In this document: positions 23,493 through 36,700 of the stretch, piece after piece
Layout of the letters: each line of letters opens with the position of its first letter
Position numbering within the stretch: the stretch's first letter is position 1
Source: Zonotrichia leucophrys gambelii
Lineage: Eukaryota; Chordata; Aves; Passeriformes; Passerellidae
Length of the DNA: 64,000 nucleotides
Assembly: GCF_028769735.1 (NCBI RefSeq)
Contig: NC_088171.1
Span: forward strand, 90,566,912-90,630,911
Direction: 5' to 3'
The notes under the pieces: model-generated
Databases searched by the model: none
What the model was told of the DNA's origin: nothing
What the model saw: only the letters and a program-made list of their open reading frames with translations
Translations under genes and position numbers: made by a program

Positions 23493-26400
23493 TAACTACT
23501 AATAAAGCCATGATAGCAGTAAATTCTGGAGCACACATGGCTACTGGGCAGTTTCTAAGTAATACTGCTAGCACTATTACAACAGAAACTATTGCCAAGA
23601 ACTGCAAGACCCAGAGAAAAAGAGAAAAACACTAGTGATATGCACTCTTTCTGGTAATAATCTCACAGTACTGTTTTCAGATTGTTGTCCTGACCTGATT
23701 TATTTCCAGTAAATATTAAAACTCAAGTATTCAGGTGTGATGGCGTGCTTTGTAACATCTATTATTGGATTTTACTTGGAGCAGTGGCTGTGTTCATTCA
23801 AATGGGTTGAAATTAGGATAATGGATGTGACCTCTACTACTGGCATTATCAGATTCCTGTGTACACTACTTTTCCATCACTTGAAGCAAGTAATCCTTGT
23901 TTCCCCTGCCTTAAAAAGGTTTTGATTTACAACCAGGCAGGCTTTTGCAGACATGATGGGTTTGCAGTACAATATCTGGATAATGTAATTTTTTATTAAA
24001 TGGCTTGGCTGAGAGCACGGTGGAATGATTCAAACAGGGCAAGCTGAAAATGAAGTTTTCAACAGATCAGCTTTTCCTCAGCTTCGTAAAAGACTCATAT
24101 GTAGGTCATACAAGACATTACCTCATCCCTGTTAATTAAAAACTGTTGCTGCTTCTTCCAGGTTTCACCTGTACTCTACTGTTTAACTTCTGCATTTGAC
24201 TTGGAGAGGGAGTGATAGTCTACCCATGAAAACTCAGGTGCTCAAGCCACTTGCCATGGATATCGTTCAGATTGCACAGCTGATTTGTTAATTTCTGCAT
24301 ATGAATGATATTTACTGTTAGACCTCTCTTTCAGACATCCTAATTGTGAACTTGCTTCTTGCTCCATGAATGGATGAATCAGTCCCTGGTGTAATAATAT
24401 GTGCAGTAAGAAGGGGATAGCTCCTCTGAAGACTTTAATTCAGCCTGAGTTTGTAGATATCTCTGTACTGCCTTGTCTGGTTGAAGTTCAAGATCAGTTT
24501 CACAGAGTCCAGAGTGAGTTTTGTCCACACTTCTGAAGAGCCAGACCCATTTTCTTCCAATGTCCTTGCCCAGAAACACAGATGCAGAGGCTTTTAAGGA
24601 CAGTGGAACACCTAGGAAACAGGAGTTGTGAAGAGGCTGCTCTAAGAATGCAAAGTCTGACTGGGAGGTGAAATTCTACTGTCTTCTGCATCATGCCAGA
24701 TCAAATACAGATTTAGAGTCTATGTAGCTCCGCAAAGATGGCACTAAGGATTTTCTAACCATTTTCTTGGATGAATTTTTTATCAGAATTGTAAGCAAGG
24801 CATTTCCAGGTATTTTAGAGCTAGTTCTGTATACTTTCTGGCCATAATACCCTTTTTGGAAACAGAGTTATTCTAATAAAGGAGAAATGCATGACAAATT
24901 TATATATTCATTATAAATCCCTGTCTGAGAATTAATCACAAGAATGAAGAAAGTACGCTCCTTTTATTTATTTTGTTATATTCAAATTAAATTTACATTG
25001 AGAAACTTCCTCTATTTACGCCATGACTGAATTTTGACCTTTTCATGTGAAAACATTGTAGCAGTCCAAGTAACCATGGGAATTTCCTGTCATCACATAG
25101 CAATAAATTACAAATGGTACTGTGGAAATGTATTCTTTCTTAGTACAATCATATTTACATGAATGCAAGAGTCCATATTCTGTCACCACTCATCCATACT
25201 ACTTTTTTAGCTATGTCTTTACACCTGAGCCTAGGATAAACACTTGAACTAACCAATTAGCAAAATGCCCTCTTTTTTTCATTTTTTTTTTCTTTTTTTG
25301 GGATTCTTTTGACAGGTGTAGTACATAGGAGCTATGCACTCAGGTTCTCAGTTCTAAGAGACTGTGCAGAGTGAGCTCATTCTTGACACTTGTTATTCTA
25401 GACATGCAAAAGCTCTTAAGTTAACAACGAAAATGAATCAAGGTAGCATGACTGCAGTAGCTCACAGATGTAATATTTCATAAGGAAACTAATTGTTTTT
25501 CATTCTAATTTCTGTAGAAGAAAATAGGCTTAAGAAATGCAGGCAGTAGCACCAGATGATCATGAAAAAAAAAGAGTCAAGTGAAAAGGAAATTTTTCCT
25601 TCAGATCAATCAGTGCACTTGGCAACCCACGCAATAAACAAGAAAAGCTGTAAAGAATGGGCATCACTCCTGCCAGGAAAAGTAGTGCTTTGTAGTAACA
25701 GCAAGAAAAAGTTCCTTGCTGTCACTCCTACAGCAGGGAATTTTATATTAATTTGTTTCACAGCTTATATTCAGACAGTTGCAAAAGATGCCACTTGACC
25801 ACCAGTACATACCTTTCACTTTAAAAAAAGCATTAAAAAGGAAGAACAATTAATCACCTTTTTTTCCTAAAAGTAAGACATTAAACAACAACAATAATGA
25901 AAATAAAAGCAAACTATTGTTGTTCTTCGGTTAGTAATAGAAAAAAATAACAGAACTATTTTTATTTATTTTTTTTTAATTTCAAATGTTACCTACCTAT
26001 TTCCTTAAGAGGTTTGTGTATTCTGTTTTCACTTTCATTTTATTTGACTTTAGGAAACACTAAACAGTCTAGGAAGAAACCTTTTAAAAGAGATATTTAT
26101 ACTTAAACTTCAGAGGATAAAGACAATAGAAAGTGCAAAAAATCAGCTGAAATATTTTCAGAAATAATTTAATTCTCATGCCACTGCTGACTGACAGCTC
26201 TAATAAATTCCTACATTTTAAGCAGACTTACATTTCACATGCATTTGCTCTCCACTGCTGAGCAGAGTGGAACATCTATTGTCAAATGCATAAAATAACA
26301 TTAGAAATGCAAACTTAATGTAGCCAATGGTAATGTGTTATTTAAAACTTATGAGCCTGAATAAGGGCTTATTTTCTCTAAATTGAAATTTATAGTTTCA

Positions 26401-27291
26401 TTTTAAAGTACTAACTTGAATATTGATGGGCTTCAGGCATGCTGTTATAAAATAGGAAAGAAAAACAAAGCAAGTAACTATGAGGCATAAAGCTGCTATT
26501 ATGGTAATATATGGAAACTTATATAAAAAGTGGATCCTAGTTACCTGTACTAATAGCAAAAAACACACAGTAGAATTTGTGCAACTGGTATAGGGAATTC
26601 ATACTTTCCTGCAATATATGTCAAATCTAGGTTTAGAATCACAATATTTAAACACAGATGGCTAGAGAATAGTTTTGAAATAGCACCAGAAAGCAGGTGA
26701 TAGTTTCATCTCTCCCTTTAAACCTTTTTTCTTGGCATTTTTTCCTCCAGTTCCACTCAAATCAGTGAAAATGAAGAACAAAGATAGTGTTTCTCAGTTG
26801 CTTTTTAGCAGCAGGTTTTCCTGACACTTGATAGTTATGCAATACATGGCTATAGGAAAGCTGATTAAATTTACATGAAACAAATCTTCAATCTCAAAAT
26901 AAAAAATAACTCTCTACCATAACTTGATTTTGCAGATATTCTAAATCACTGAAGTTTTTTTCCACGTCCTCTGCTCAAACATATTATTGAGCCATATATA
27001 CATACTTCAGAAGCAATGCAGTATAGTTCAGAGCTTGCAAAAATACTAATTTGAAAGTCTACAGCACTTGTCATCTCTTGATACAAATATTTTACAAAGT
27101 AGTAAATAGTCTACAAAATACGCCTGGAAGAACTGTTTACAATTAGAAAATTTTATGATGATTAAGAAAATTATATTAAGAATTACCTAATTACCTAATC
27201 TTCATGGATCAAAAGAGATAGATTTCACTAAATACAGGTAAGTACTCAGGAGAGAAACATATTTTTAAACAACCCAGATGAAACAAACCCA
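23493..27291. other. AT-rich unique DNA, no gene seen
   Basis: No gene recognised. T-rich low complexity lies at 25270-25300. The stretch 26160-26300 (containing CTGCTGACTGACAGCTC) is free of recognised repeats and could be conserved, but nothing specific supports this. Open frames are at most about 80 codons. Confidence 0.65.
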
Positions 27292-27497
27292 ATCATAGAA
27301 TGACAGAATTGTTTGTGTTGGTGGAGGCCTTAGAGATCATCTTGCTCTAATCCCCCTGCCATGGGCAGGGACACCTTCCACTATCCCAGGCTGTCCCATC
27401 CAACCTGGCCCTGAACACTTCCAAGAGTGGAGCATCCAAAGCTTCTCTGGGCAACCTGCTCCAGTGCCTCATCACAGTAAAGAATTTCTCCCTAAAA
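27292..27497 (-). mobile_element. CR1 LINE 3'-end fragment
   Basis: The plus strand starts atcatagaatgacagaatt and continues with agagatcatcttgctctaa, ccccctgccatgggcaggga, ccatccaacctggccctgaa and gcttctctgggcaacctgct, ending at agaatttctccctaa. This is a clear reverse-oriented CR1 tail of about 205 bases, moderately diverged. Confidence 0.95.
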
Positions 27498-28939
27498 TAA
27501 AGTTCATTCTTTAATTATGATTTGGGTGAAGCTAGGCATCAGGGCTTTTGTGCTTGCATGCTTTCTCAGTTCACTTCAATCATTAATCAGTCACATGTAT
27601 AGCTGAAATAATATATTGGGGTTTGACTTGGGTTCCATTTGAAACTAAGTGATAGGTGGAACATTTGTAATTAATTATTCTGCTGTTACAGAAACCCAGG
27701 AGGTAATTTTTTGATCATTCTCAAAATTCCTCAAGGCAGCTCTTGCTGTTTCACATCTGATTACTACACGTATATGTGTGGATTATTGGTGTGAGTGGAA
27801 TGTCCCAAAAGCTTCTCTCTGTGATTTCTGCCGCAGAAGTGATGAAATTGTACACAGATAAGACATTAGAAACTAAATCTTCAATGAAAGCTGTTGTTGT
27901 GAGAACAGCATCTACAACAGTCCTATCCATGCAGTTAAGATATTTAACAGATGTTCCGTTATGTAGTTAAAACTATAAAAACTTAAGATTGTAGCCAGTT
28001 GATTAAAAAATAATTTGAGGAGCTCTCCCAATCCAACTAAAGATGCTGCTGTAAGAACTCTTGTAATGGAGGGTCCTTTTGCCACAGGACAGCTATCGAA
28101 CATCCTGTTTAGGGGACTGGGTTCCTTATATGAATATTACACTATATCAGGGCTTATCACCTACTACCTGTCATCTACTATTCTAGTCACACAGAATAAG
28201 AAAGAAGGTAAATTAATATTTTTTTAAAAAATATACTTTATTGGTGCACAGAAATTGGTTAACTAATGTAAATCAATAAGAGTTGCCATATATTTCCTTA
28301 GTGCACAGCACGGATTCAAGGTCTTTTTCTGGTTTAGAAATTTTACCAAATATGAACACATCTAAGTTTGCTTTATTAGTGGTCAAATTTATTCCATCTA
28401 ATGGTAATGTGAACTGTTCCTTATCATTAAACTATTTTTACAAGTGATTCTCAAATTATTTTAGAAGTGTTTCACTAAAGGAAGAGCTGGTATGATATTT
28501 TATGTCTCTGAAAATACTGAAAATGCTTAATTTGCAGACATATCCTTTACAACATGCCAAATCTAGGTGTCAAATCTATTAAGTTTTGCTCAAAATACAC
28601 ATTTATAAAATATAAATATAAAAAATATAGATCACACTTAAAAAGAGGAAAATACTGGCAGAGGGATACTCCAAGAAAACATTCTATAGTCAGTGATGAC
28701 TGACTATTATTTGCAAAAGATGCAAATGACTTAGACATGCTCCATGAATTGCAAACTACATCCAGTCTCCTGTCTTGCTTTCTGAGCACTGCCAGCTCAA
28801 CTGAGCACCTTACAGTAAGTTATCAGATAGTGGTGAAGGTAAATTACTCTATTAATTTTGTCCTCCAAATCAATTAATTAGGTTCCTATCTGGCGGATAC
28901 AGAGAACACTACTTTTTGTTGTGAATGCCCTAATATTTG
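27498..28939. other. AT-rich unique DNA, no gene seen
   Basis: Nothing recognised. Short open frames only (up to 80 codons, minus strand at 28547-28789), with no known motifs. Confidence 0.7.
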
Positions 28940-29070
28940 AAGTATTTGAAGTCAGTTTGGATAGGTCTCTGAGTAACCTGGTCTATTAGAAGGTGTCCCA
29001 TGGCCAGTGGGTTAGACTAGATGGCCATGAAAGGTTATTCCAACCCAAACCATTCTACAATTCTATGATT
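28940..29070 (+). mobile_element. CR1 LINE 3'-end fragment
   Basis: Sense-orientation CR1 tail. It reads gtctctgagtaacctggtct, gtgtcccatggccagtgg, gttagactagatggcc and ttccaacccaaaccattct, ending acaattctatgatt. It is 5' truncated to about 130 bases. Confidence 0.93.
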
Positions 29071-31278
29071 TTTTTGGTAGGATTTTATAATTTAAAATAA
29101 TTGCATGGAAATGCCGGGTTGTCTATTAACTGACAGTGCAAATACAAGTGCTTATCTTGCCTCTCATAGTTCTACAGCATATTCACAGATACAGAAGGTT
29201 CCAGAGCTCTAAAGGGCCAGTCTAGTAATCAGACAGAGCCTGGCTCTGTCAAGTTTGTAGAAAAATATACTTTCTGATAAGCATTTTCCAGAGCATAATA
29301 GAAAATAGTAGAAAATTGTTGAAAGGGTCTAAGAATTGCATGGAATAATTAGAGTTTATTGTTAATTTCAACTAAAGTATTTTAGCACCATGATGTGTCT
29401 AATTTTTGGCCAACTCTAACCTAAATTTGATAGCAAATACAATGTCATCACGTGGCTTTGGTTAGCATTGATCTGACTGCTGTTGCAGGGAAAGTTTCAT
29501 CCCTCAAACTGTATCTGATAGAATTCAGTAGAAAATACCTCTATAGAGTTTACTTTCAGAAGAGACATCTAATATTTTTTGCTTCTCTCTACTCTTTCTG
29601 GACTGTTATCTTCTATTAGGACTGCACAGGCACTGTCAGAAACTCTGAAATTTTGCAATGATCTCCAGAAGCCCAGGGAATTGTCTGCTATCACCCTGAC
29701 TTGGTCCCTGCTCACCATTGTTTCAAACACTAGAATTCAGTCTTGTGTCAGAGCCAGTACTTCCTCCGTTTTTGATACAGAACATCTCTTAAGGTACCAC
29801 TAACATTCTGATTCCCAGATTTTGAAGAGCATAGCTCACTTGTGCTACAATATGTGACAAATGTTTGACTTTAATACAGGTAGAAAGAGATTCTAGAAAT
29901 ATGAACAGATTCTAAGTGGGTATACAAATCTCACTAAAGTTTGCAGCACTTTCAATTTTTAATGCTAGTTCATTTATAACTAAAAAAATATAAAGAAAAT
30001 CCCTTTGGTAAAGCCTTTTGAAAATTATGTTCTTAAAATAGCTAAAATGCATGCAATACATCATAGCAATGAATTTTAAAGAAGTATTGGTTTATGCTAG
30101 GCAAATGGAAAGCAAGCTAACTTCAATACATTTTAATTGTAATTTGTGTAGCTGGCTTCTTTTGTGACCTACTGAAATATTTATAGTGGACAGAGAAAAG
30201 AGGCAGTCACAACTGCAAATTCCTGCAGCTGGGGAGATCTCTGTCACTGTGGGCTTCACTGAGACAGCTCTGTCCTAATTTCATCTGACTTTGAATATGT
30301 GCAAATCATAAGAAAATGTGAACTGACTACAGACTGAGAAAATCAGCAAAGACAGAAAATCATTTTAGAACACAGTGTTATCAATATTTTACTTAGTCAG
30401 GATTAAATAAGTTCTTCAGAAATTTGCAACCCTAATTTCAAGAGATTTATACAATTTATTTAAAGCAGTAATGAAAAAAGAAAATCTATGTAGAAATTCA
30501 GGTTGCTGGTTTTTTATGTTGATTCACATGACGCAAAAGAAAAAAATTGCCTAAATTCATCGTAGATGGACAACATAAAGCTTTAATCTGGATTGTTGTA
30601 AAGAATGTCTAAAAGCATTTATAATATGCTCAGCTTCCAATGTTCTGCTCACTAATATCTTCTAAAATCATACTTGGAATTCATTAACACTGACATGACT
30701 GTGACCTTGAATTCAATGATCAATGTCGTGATACCATTAAAGTCCTTCCTGATACCCAGAAGCAAAAGGGTAAGCTTTGTTTCAGCCTCAATCATCTTCT
30801 AAAATCCCCATGGTGATGGCTTAAAAGTTTGGGATCTTTTAATGTTTCTTTTCATTTTAAAGGAAACAGGAAGTAGTTGGCAACCTTGACCTTTGTCAGT
30901 CTGAGTTCCCAATTTGATTAGATCAAGGACAGATGAGGCCTCTTCATATCAAAATCTATTCTGTATATATTGCCCTGTAATAAATGTTCACTTAACTAGA
31001 GGAAAGCAAAATTTCAAAAACAAGCAAACAAAAATATTAGTTAGCCTTCATCCTAATGGCGTAGGGTAACTGGTTGAGTGTTGCTCCATTGTGCTGGATC
31101 ACTTTGATTGTGGATGTCAGCAATACCTGAGATGGCAGGGATAATACAGGAAAATATGTTAAAGAAATGTCAAAAGGTTTTGATCAAATTAAAATGTCTA
31201 AGGCGCACTCAAGGCAATCAGCTTCAACACAGAAGTTCAAAATACAGAAGGGGAACATGCTGGAGGGTGGATTTTCTG

Positions 31279-31318
31279 TTTTTTTTTTTTTTTTTTTTTT
31301 GTTTGTTTGGTTTTTTTT
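31279..31318. repeat. Poly-T tract
   Basis: 22 T in a row, followed by GTTTGTTTGG and eight more T. It produces poly-F and poly-K frames that are artefacts. Confidence 0.95.
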
Positions 31319-33388
31319 CTCAGAATGATTACTTACCTGCCTAGCAAAAACTATCATTGTTTTTCTTGTCATCTCTGAACACAAGGCCTGCTGAATCTCC
31401 TAATACAAAATATCTTAAATTAATAGGGAATTTTGCCATCAGTCTTAGACATCTGCCAGTTTTTATGAATTTTTTATAAGAGGTTGCATTGTTTTTCTTT
31501 CACAGCTTAGTTTTACTAGGGAATTTTTATTCCATGATAATATTTAATCTTTTCAATATTCTCTGTAAAAAGGCCACAGAAATCCAGATGTATTTGTCAA
31601 GGAATAAGCTAGTGTTAAAGAAATGTTATATATGCATCTGAGTTACCTTTGCTCTTTTTGTGTCTTAGAAAAAATCTTCTGTGAAAGGATACATATAAAT
31701 TTTGCTTCAAGAAAGCAATAGCTGTTTCCAGAAAACACTGCTGAGTGAAACCTTATATTAACTGAATGCAAAACTTTGATAAGTCAGAATTAATAGTTCC
31801 CAGTCAACTTTCAAAGAGATAGTACCACATAAGTCTTCCAATTAAAAAGAAAATTAATGCATACAGAAGCCATTATAAATAGCATCAAATATAGCAAACC
31901 ATATTTGGAATACTTTGATTAAATTTTAAACTAAATCTGTTGGTAGGAACTACTGATGATTATATGTCCCTCAAAGTTCCTCCCTTCATCATGATTACAT
32001 ATATTCAAACATAAAGTTTTAATATGATATTTACATTGCTGTATTTTTAGTACATTACACTTAAACACATTCTCCTCTGAACTGATCCAGGAGTCGAAGT
32101 CTTAGGCTTTGTGTATGGTAGATCACTATTGCTTTAAAAATAGAGTCAAAATCCCGTCTGAAAATCTCAAAAAGTCTCTCACCAAACAGCAGGGCAGCAG
32201 TCTCCACTGCTCTCAGAGCTCTCAGGTTTGCCCTTCACTTGCAGGCAAAAGCCAAACACAACCAGAATTACATGGTATGTAAGGGAAGCCCAGTGCTCAC
32301 AGCAAGCATCTCTTTCAATCCTGAGTGGAGCCCCAGAGATCTACAGATCTGCCTTTTACTGCTGTGATTAAAACCTTTCCTCCTTCCTCAGCGTTGAGTA
32401 GTGACCATGCAGGTCCTGTCAGATGGTTCATCTGCAAAGAAATTTTCTTTTACCATCTCAGAAGCAGCTACTGAGCCAGTCCAGTAACCACCACAGAGCT
32501 GCTTCTGGGCCAGCCTGGGCTCTCCAAGCAGAGCAGAGCAAGGCAGGGCAGCGCTGCACACCACATGTGTGTAAAGACATAGAACATCCCAGCTGAATTC
32601 TGCGTCTCTGCCCAGTGCTTCACTCACTCTCTTTCTTTGGGCTCAGCCATGTGGTATGCATTTCCATGCAGTACCTTTCCTTTTAGTAATGCTGCAAAAT
32701 TAGTCACAACACCAATGACAGAAGTTCCTTTTGAAATGCAAGAAGCAATCTTTATCCAGCAGCATCAACCATTTTAAAAGCTCTCTTACTTTTTCCCTTT
32801 AAACCAAACAAACAACAGAACAGATTCTTTCCAAACCATTTTATTACCTTCTGAGACTGAGAAATCCAGCTTCTATCATCACCCATTATTTTAATTTGTG
32901 ACTTTGTTGTTTTTCAGGAGACACTTCTTTGTGGGGATAAGAGCCTCAGATGGCATAAAGAGATTTGGTGCAGGAATGTCAATTAACGCAAATATAATTA
33001 TTAGTTCAGAGACATCACTGCAAACTTACTTGATACCCAGAAGCAAGAGGTACTGCAAATATATTCATCATAAATATTGCCATGTGCAGAACAGAGCAAA
33101 GGCAAACTAATCTCTGACTTGCCTCAGCAGCATACTATATTTTTTCCCAAATCAGTGCTCCCTGTGGCATCCTCTCTGTATTCCAAGTTGATTTGTTCAG
33201 CTTACACTATTTGAATTCCCTAATAATGACTGAATAGTGGATGAGTGTTTTGATAACTTGCTTGAGAGCTGTCTTGCTGGTAAGAAGTGTAACAACCTTC
33301 TGAGCTGCCCAACTTCTGAGTTCTTCCGAGATTTAGGATAATGATTGTAATGGTGACTATTTCTCAGCTAATCTTTGAAGCTTTCTTG

Positions 33389-33430
33389 AAAAAATAAAAA
33401 TAAAAAATAAAATAAAAATAAATAATTAAA
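33389..33430. repeat. AAAAT-type simple repeat
   Basis: Irregular (A)3-6 T repeat: AAAAATAAAAATAAAAAATA and so on. Confidence 0.9.
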
Positions 33431-33639
33431 TGACTAGTGGGAAGGAGGTGGGAAAATAACAGCAGTGTTCAGGCCTGTAATCACAGCAGTGGCTGCCCCT
33501 GTCCGTGTCTAATGTAAGGGTTATGGAATATCATAATCCCTTCTCTGAGCTCCTTTACAGCAGCAATGATGACTAAATTTCTTGTGTCTTATCACACTGT
33601 CACAGACTGGAACTAGGAGAAGGAACTCTGAAGAAAACA

Positions 33640-33790
33640 CAGCATGAAAACTGGAGAGCAGATGATCAGATTAGCTGCTATTGGATTTGTTAGCAGGGCC
33701 ACAATCTGACTGAAACAGGCTCGATTCCGAGGCCCATGGAGATTTAAACCATCAGCTCCCCCCCTTGCCCCTTATCCCTATCACACCATT
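33640..33790. other. Candidate conserved non-coding element
   Basis: Repeat-free block combining motif-rich AT sequence (GATGATCAGATTAGCTG) with a CpG-bearing part (GGCTCGATTCCGAGGCCC) and a C-rich run (CTCCCCCCCTTGCCCC). GGCTCGATTCCGAG is close to self-complementary. I checked it as a tRNA T-arm and found no matching acceptor or anticodon stem. Possible enhancer; no direct proof. Confidence 0.22.
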
Positions 33791-36700
33791 ATTTTTTTTT
33801 TAATATATATCCCCCTTCTCCACAAACACACATCCTTTTACCTATTTTAAGTCATCTTCCAAAAGGATGAGGTTAAGAGTTTAACACTTCACAGATTCCA
33901 GTGGTATCAGATGGGTTGATGGATTTTGAGTAAGAGGATCCATCAAAAAGTACCACACAAAAAAATCCCCAAATAAGACTGAAAAGCAGCAATCCTTTAC
34001 TATGTAGTGAGATTTCCTCCATTTTACAAGGCTTCTGCAATGGCACTTTACAGAGGTCTGCTATAATGTGTCCACTTGTGCTGCCTGCGTGATCCTCAAT
34101 GTAGATTACATGCCACCCACAGCCGTAGAGAGAGGAGAAACACAGTGAGTGCAGCCCTGTCGTGATGGGCTGCATCCAATCCCCATGAGAGTAAGTACAA
34201 ATCTCACTGCATAAGGTAAAAATTTAGCTTGACTATGTGTGGCAGTTTATAAAAACCAATTGAATGGTACAGTGCCTAAAAAAGCATTTTGTTCATGATG
34301 TATAGTAAATACAGTACACATTCAAATTTATATATCAAATCAAGTTGCAGAGTAAACCAACTACAATGTTGTAGAACATCCACTGTAACAGAGGAAACAT
34401 GACATACAAAGAAGAGTTTAAGGAAATCTGATAGAGGACATACTTTCTTAATAGCTATGAATATTTGTATGAAAGAAGATCTGTACAGCAAAGTGAAATT
34501 TTTGTATACAACAGCAACAACAAAAAAGTAAGCAGAGCATTGCAGTCTTGAATTCTGCCAAGATATATTCATAATGCAAAAAAATGGACACCTGCCTAAA
34601 ATTTTTCACAGTTGGGGTCTTAGTTTTCAGTTTAAGATGCAAAGCAGGATTCTGTTCTTACTAGTGTCAAATACAATACTTTCCTAATAAATTCTCACAA
34701 AAGAAACAAAAAAATATTGAAGTCCAGCTCTGTAATTATCTTCATGAAATGCTTCCATTAGTAGAGTGATAGATACAGAAAAGAACTGCAGGGCCAGGAA
34801 AATATTATACTTGAGTGATAACTCCATCATGTTTTAAATTTAGAATATTTGAGCACCTGTAACTCTGAAAACTGTATTTCACTCTCCTTCAATGATATAC
34901 AACCATGGTAGAATCTGTGGTTCCAATTTAAGGTCATTTTACTGAGGGTTCTCAAGTTACAGTGATTTTATAAACTTCATTTCATTTATACAGATATAGA
35001 TTTATTACAAAGGCATTTCAAGAGTTTTGTTCTTTGAAGCTATGTTAAAAATAGATTCTTCATTTTCTCTCTGCCTTTTACCAAATATTCTTCCACCTAA
35101 CACTCAAAACACCAAAGAACTTTATATGCATGGCCTACAGCATTCTTGCTATCTGTAGAGATCTGTGTAAAATTATTTGATCATCCATTCCTGACAATGC
35201 AATATTTTTATTTTTCAAGAGGACATCTTGATGTGCTACTAAGACCTCAACCAAAGTCAGTCTTTGCCATGATCCATCCTTGAGAATAAAGCCGGCACGT
35301 CCAGATACTGTGCTCTAATTAGTTATTATTTACCCAATGACAAATTGGTAGGATAAAAATGTTTTTAGATACCATAATGCTGAATATCCTGGCTGAAGTT
35401 CTTTTAAGTAGATAGTGGTTACTGGTAGAAGTGGCTAGTGAGGAAAGCCCCTTCACATTCACCATTTTGCATTTCTGTAACAGCTGATATAATTACTTGT
35501 AAATGTAAAATATTTGGTTTTGGGAGGTTTTTTTGAGACCAAGTAATACCCATGAGAGGTTACACAGAAAGATGGTTTGAGGAAATGGTTAGATACAATT
35601 GCTCAGGAATTTTGCTGGAGCATTACTCATCATATTTGCTGAAATAAAAAGTCTACTTTCCTCACAAATCTTTGTCTTATTCTGGTATATTCTTTAGCCA
35701 AGTAATAGTGTCAGCGCAGTATCTGAAGGACTTGGGGTTTGGGGTTCTTTAGTTTGGGTTGGTTTGTTTGATTGATATTTAATTTAGATCTTCCCAGAAC
35801 CATCATTCATCTTTCTGGAAGCAAACCTTGTATTTAGATGTAAATTATGTTTATGAAATCTTCTTCCAAAGTCCATTTTAAAACTGAAATACTGTGTTAC
35901 CAGCAAAATCCTCCATGACCCAAAGAGATATATTTATAGGCCCTTGCATGTCAATAAAAATTGAGAGCTATAGAAATTTTCAAATCTGGCCACATTTTCA
36001 TGTTTTGAAGCTTTATTTGGCCAGCAGGGTTCTCTGAAATTTGTGATAATATATAAAGCTTCTCATGGGTTTCAAAATTCTGTATTTTACATAGGTGTTG
36101 ATATTTACTTTTTCCAGAAAGGATCTTTCTTGTTTTCAATTGCCTCTACAATATCAAAAGAAAATAAAGGAACTGAGAACTTGGATTTTAAAAAGAATAG
36201 ACAAACTTTTAGAGAGGATAAGAAGCAAACACTTTTCTTCAGCCTTTCTTGTTAAGCTATGAATTTAAAAATCCTAGGATTCTTCAGGTTTAATTCCATA
36301 CCAAAACCAAAATTTGATTAATAGTTTTATTGGTTATGTTAGTCTGATAACAATGTAAGGAACAGTTACTTGATTTTTGTAACTTTCTTTTTACTTATGT
36401 GATGAATGTAATAAAGAATACATTTTTGCCCAAAAGGACATATTAAATATAAAGAGGCGATCTTTAAAACCTGATGATGAAGGATCATCACAGCAGAATC
36501 TAAAATTCTAAAGAGCTCTGCAAACCACACAGTCATATTTCGAGCTATAAGACCATGCACTCCCAAACCACTGATTGCTCAGAGAAAATAAGATACTAAG
36601 ATACTCCTTTTGCCCAGAATAAGATGAGGCTAAGTATAATAACAAATTTTGACCTCATAGCATCTATCACTCTGATCAATAAATGTGCAAAGCAAGGAAA

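Larger units (their letters stand above)
29071..33639. other. AT-rich unique DNA, no gene seen
   Basis: No gene recognised. A GC-richer patch at 32160-32650 carries a 79-codon minus frame without motifs. The 16-base string GATACCCAGAAGCAA(A/G)AG occurs near both 30752 and 33033, probably by chance. Two simple repeats inside are listed separately. Confidence 0.65.

Noticed and set aside
31184..31384. Lysine- or phenylalanine-rich open frames across the poly-T tract
   Set aside because: Produced by a homopolymer tract, not by coding sequence.
30752..33050. Shared 16-base string GATACCCAGAAGCAA(A/G)AG at two sites
   Set aside because: No similarity extends outside the string, so a repeat family is not supported.
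33715..33735. GGCTCGATTCCGAG resembling a tRNA T-arm
   Set aside because: No acceptor stem, D-arm or anticodon arm at the correct distance on either strand.
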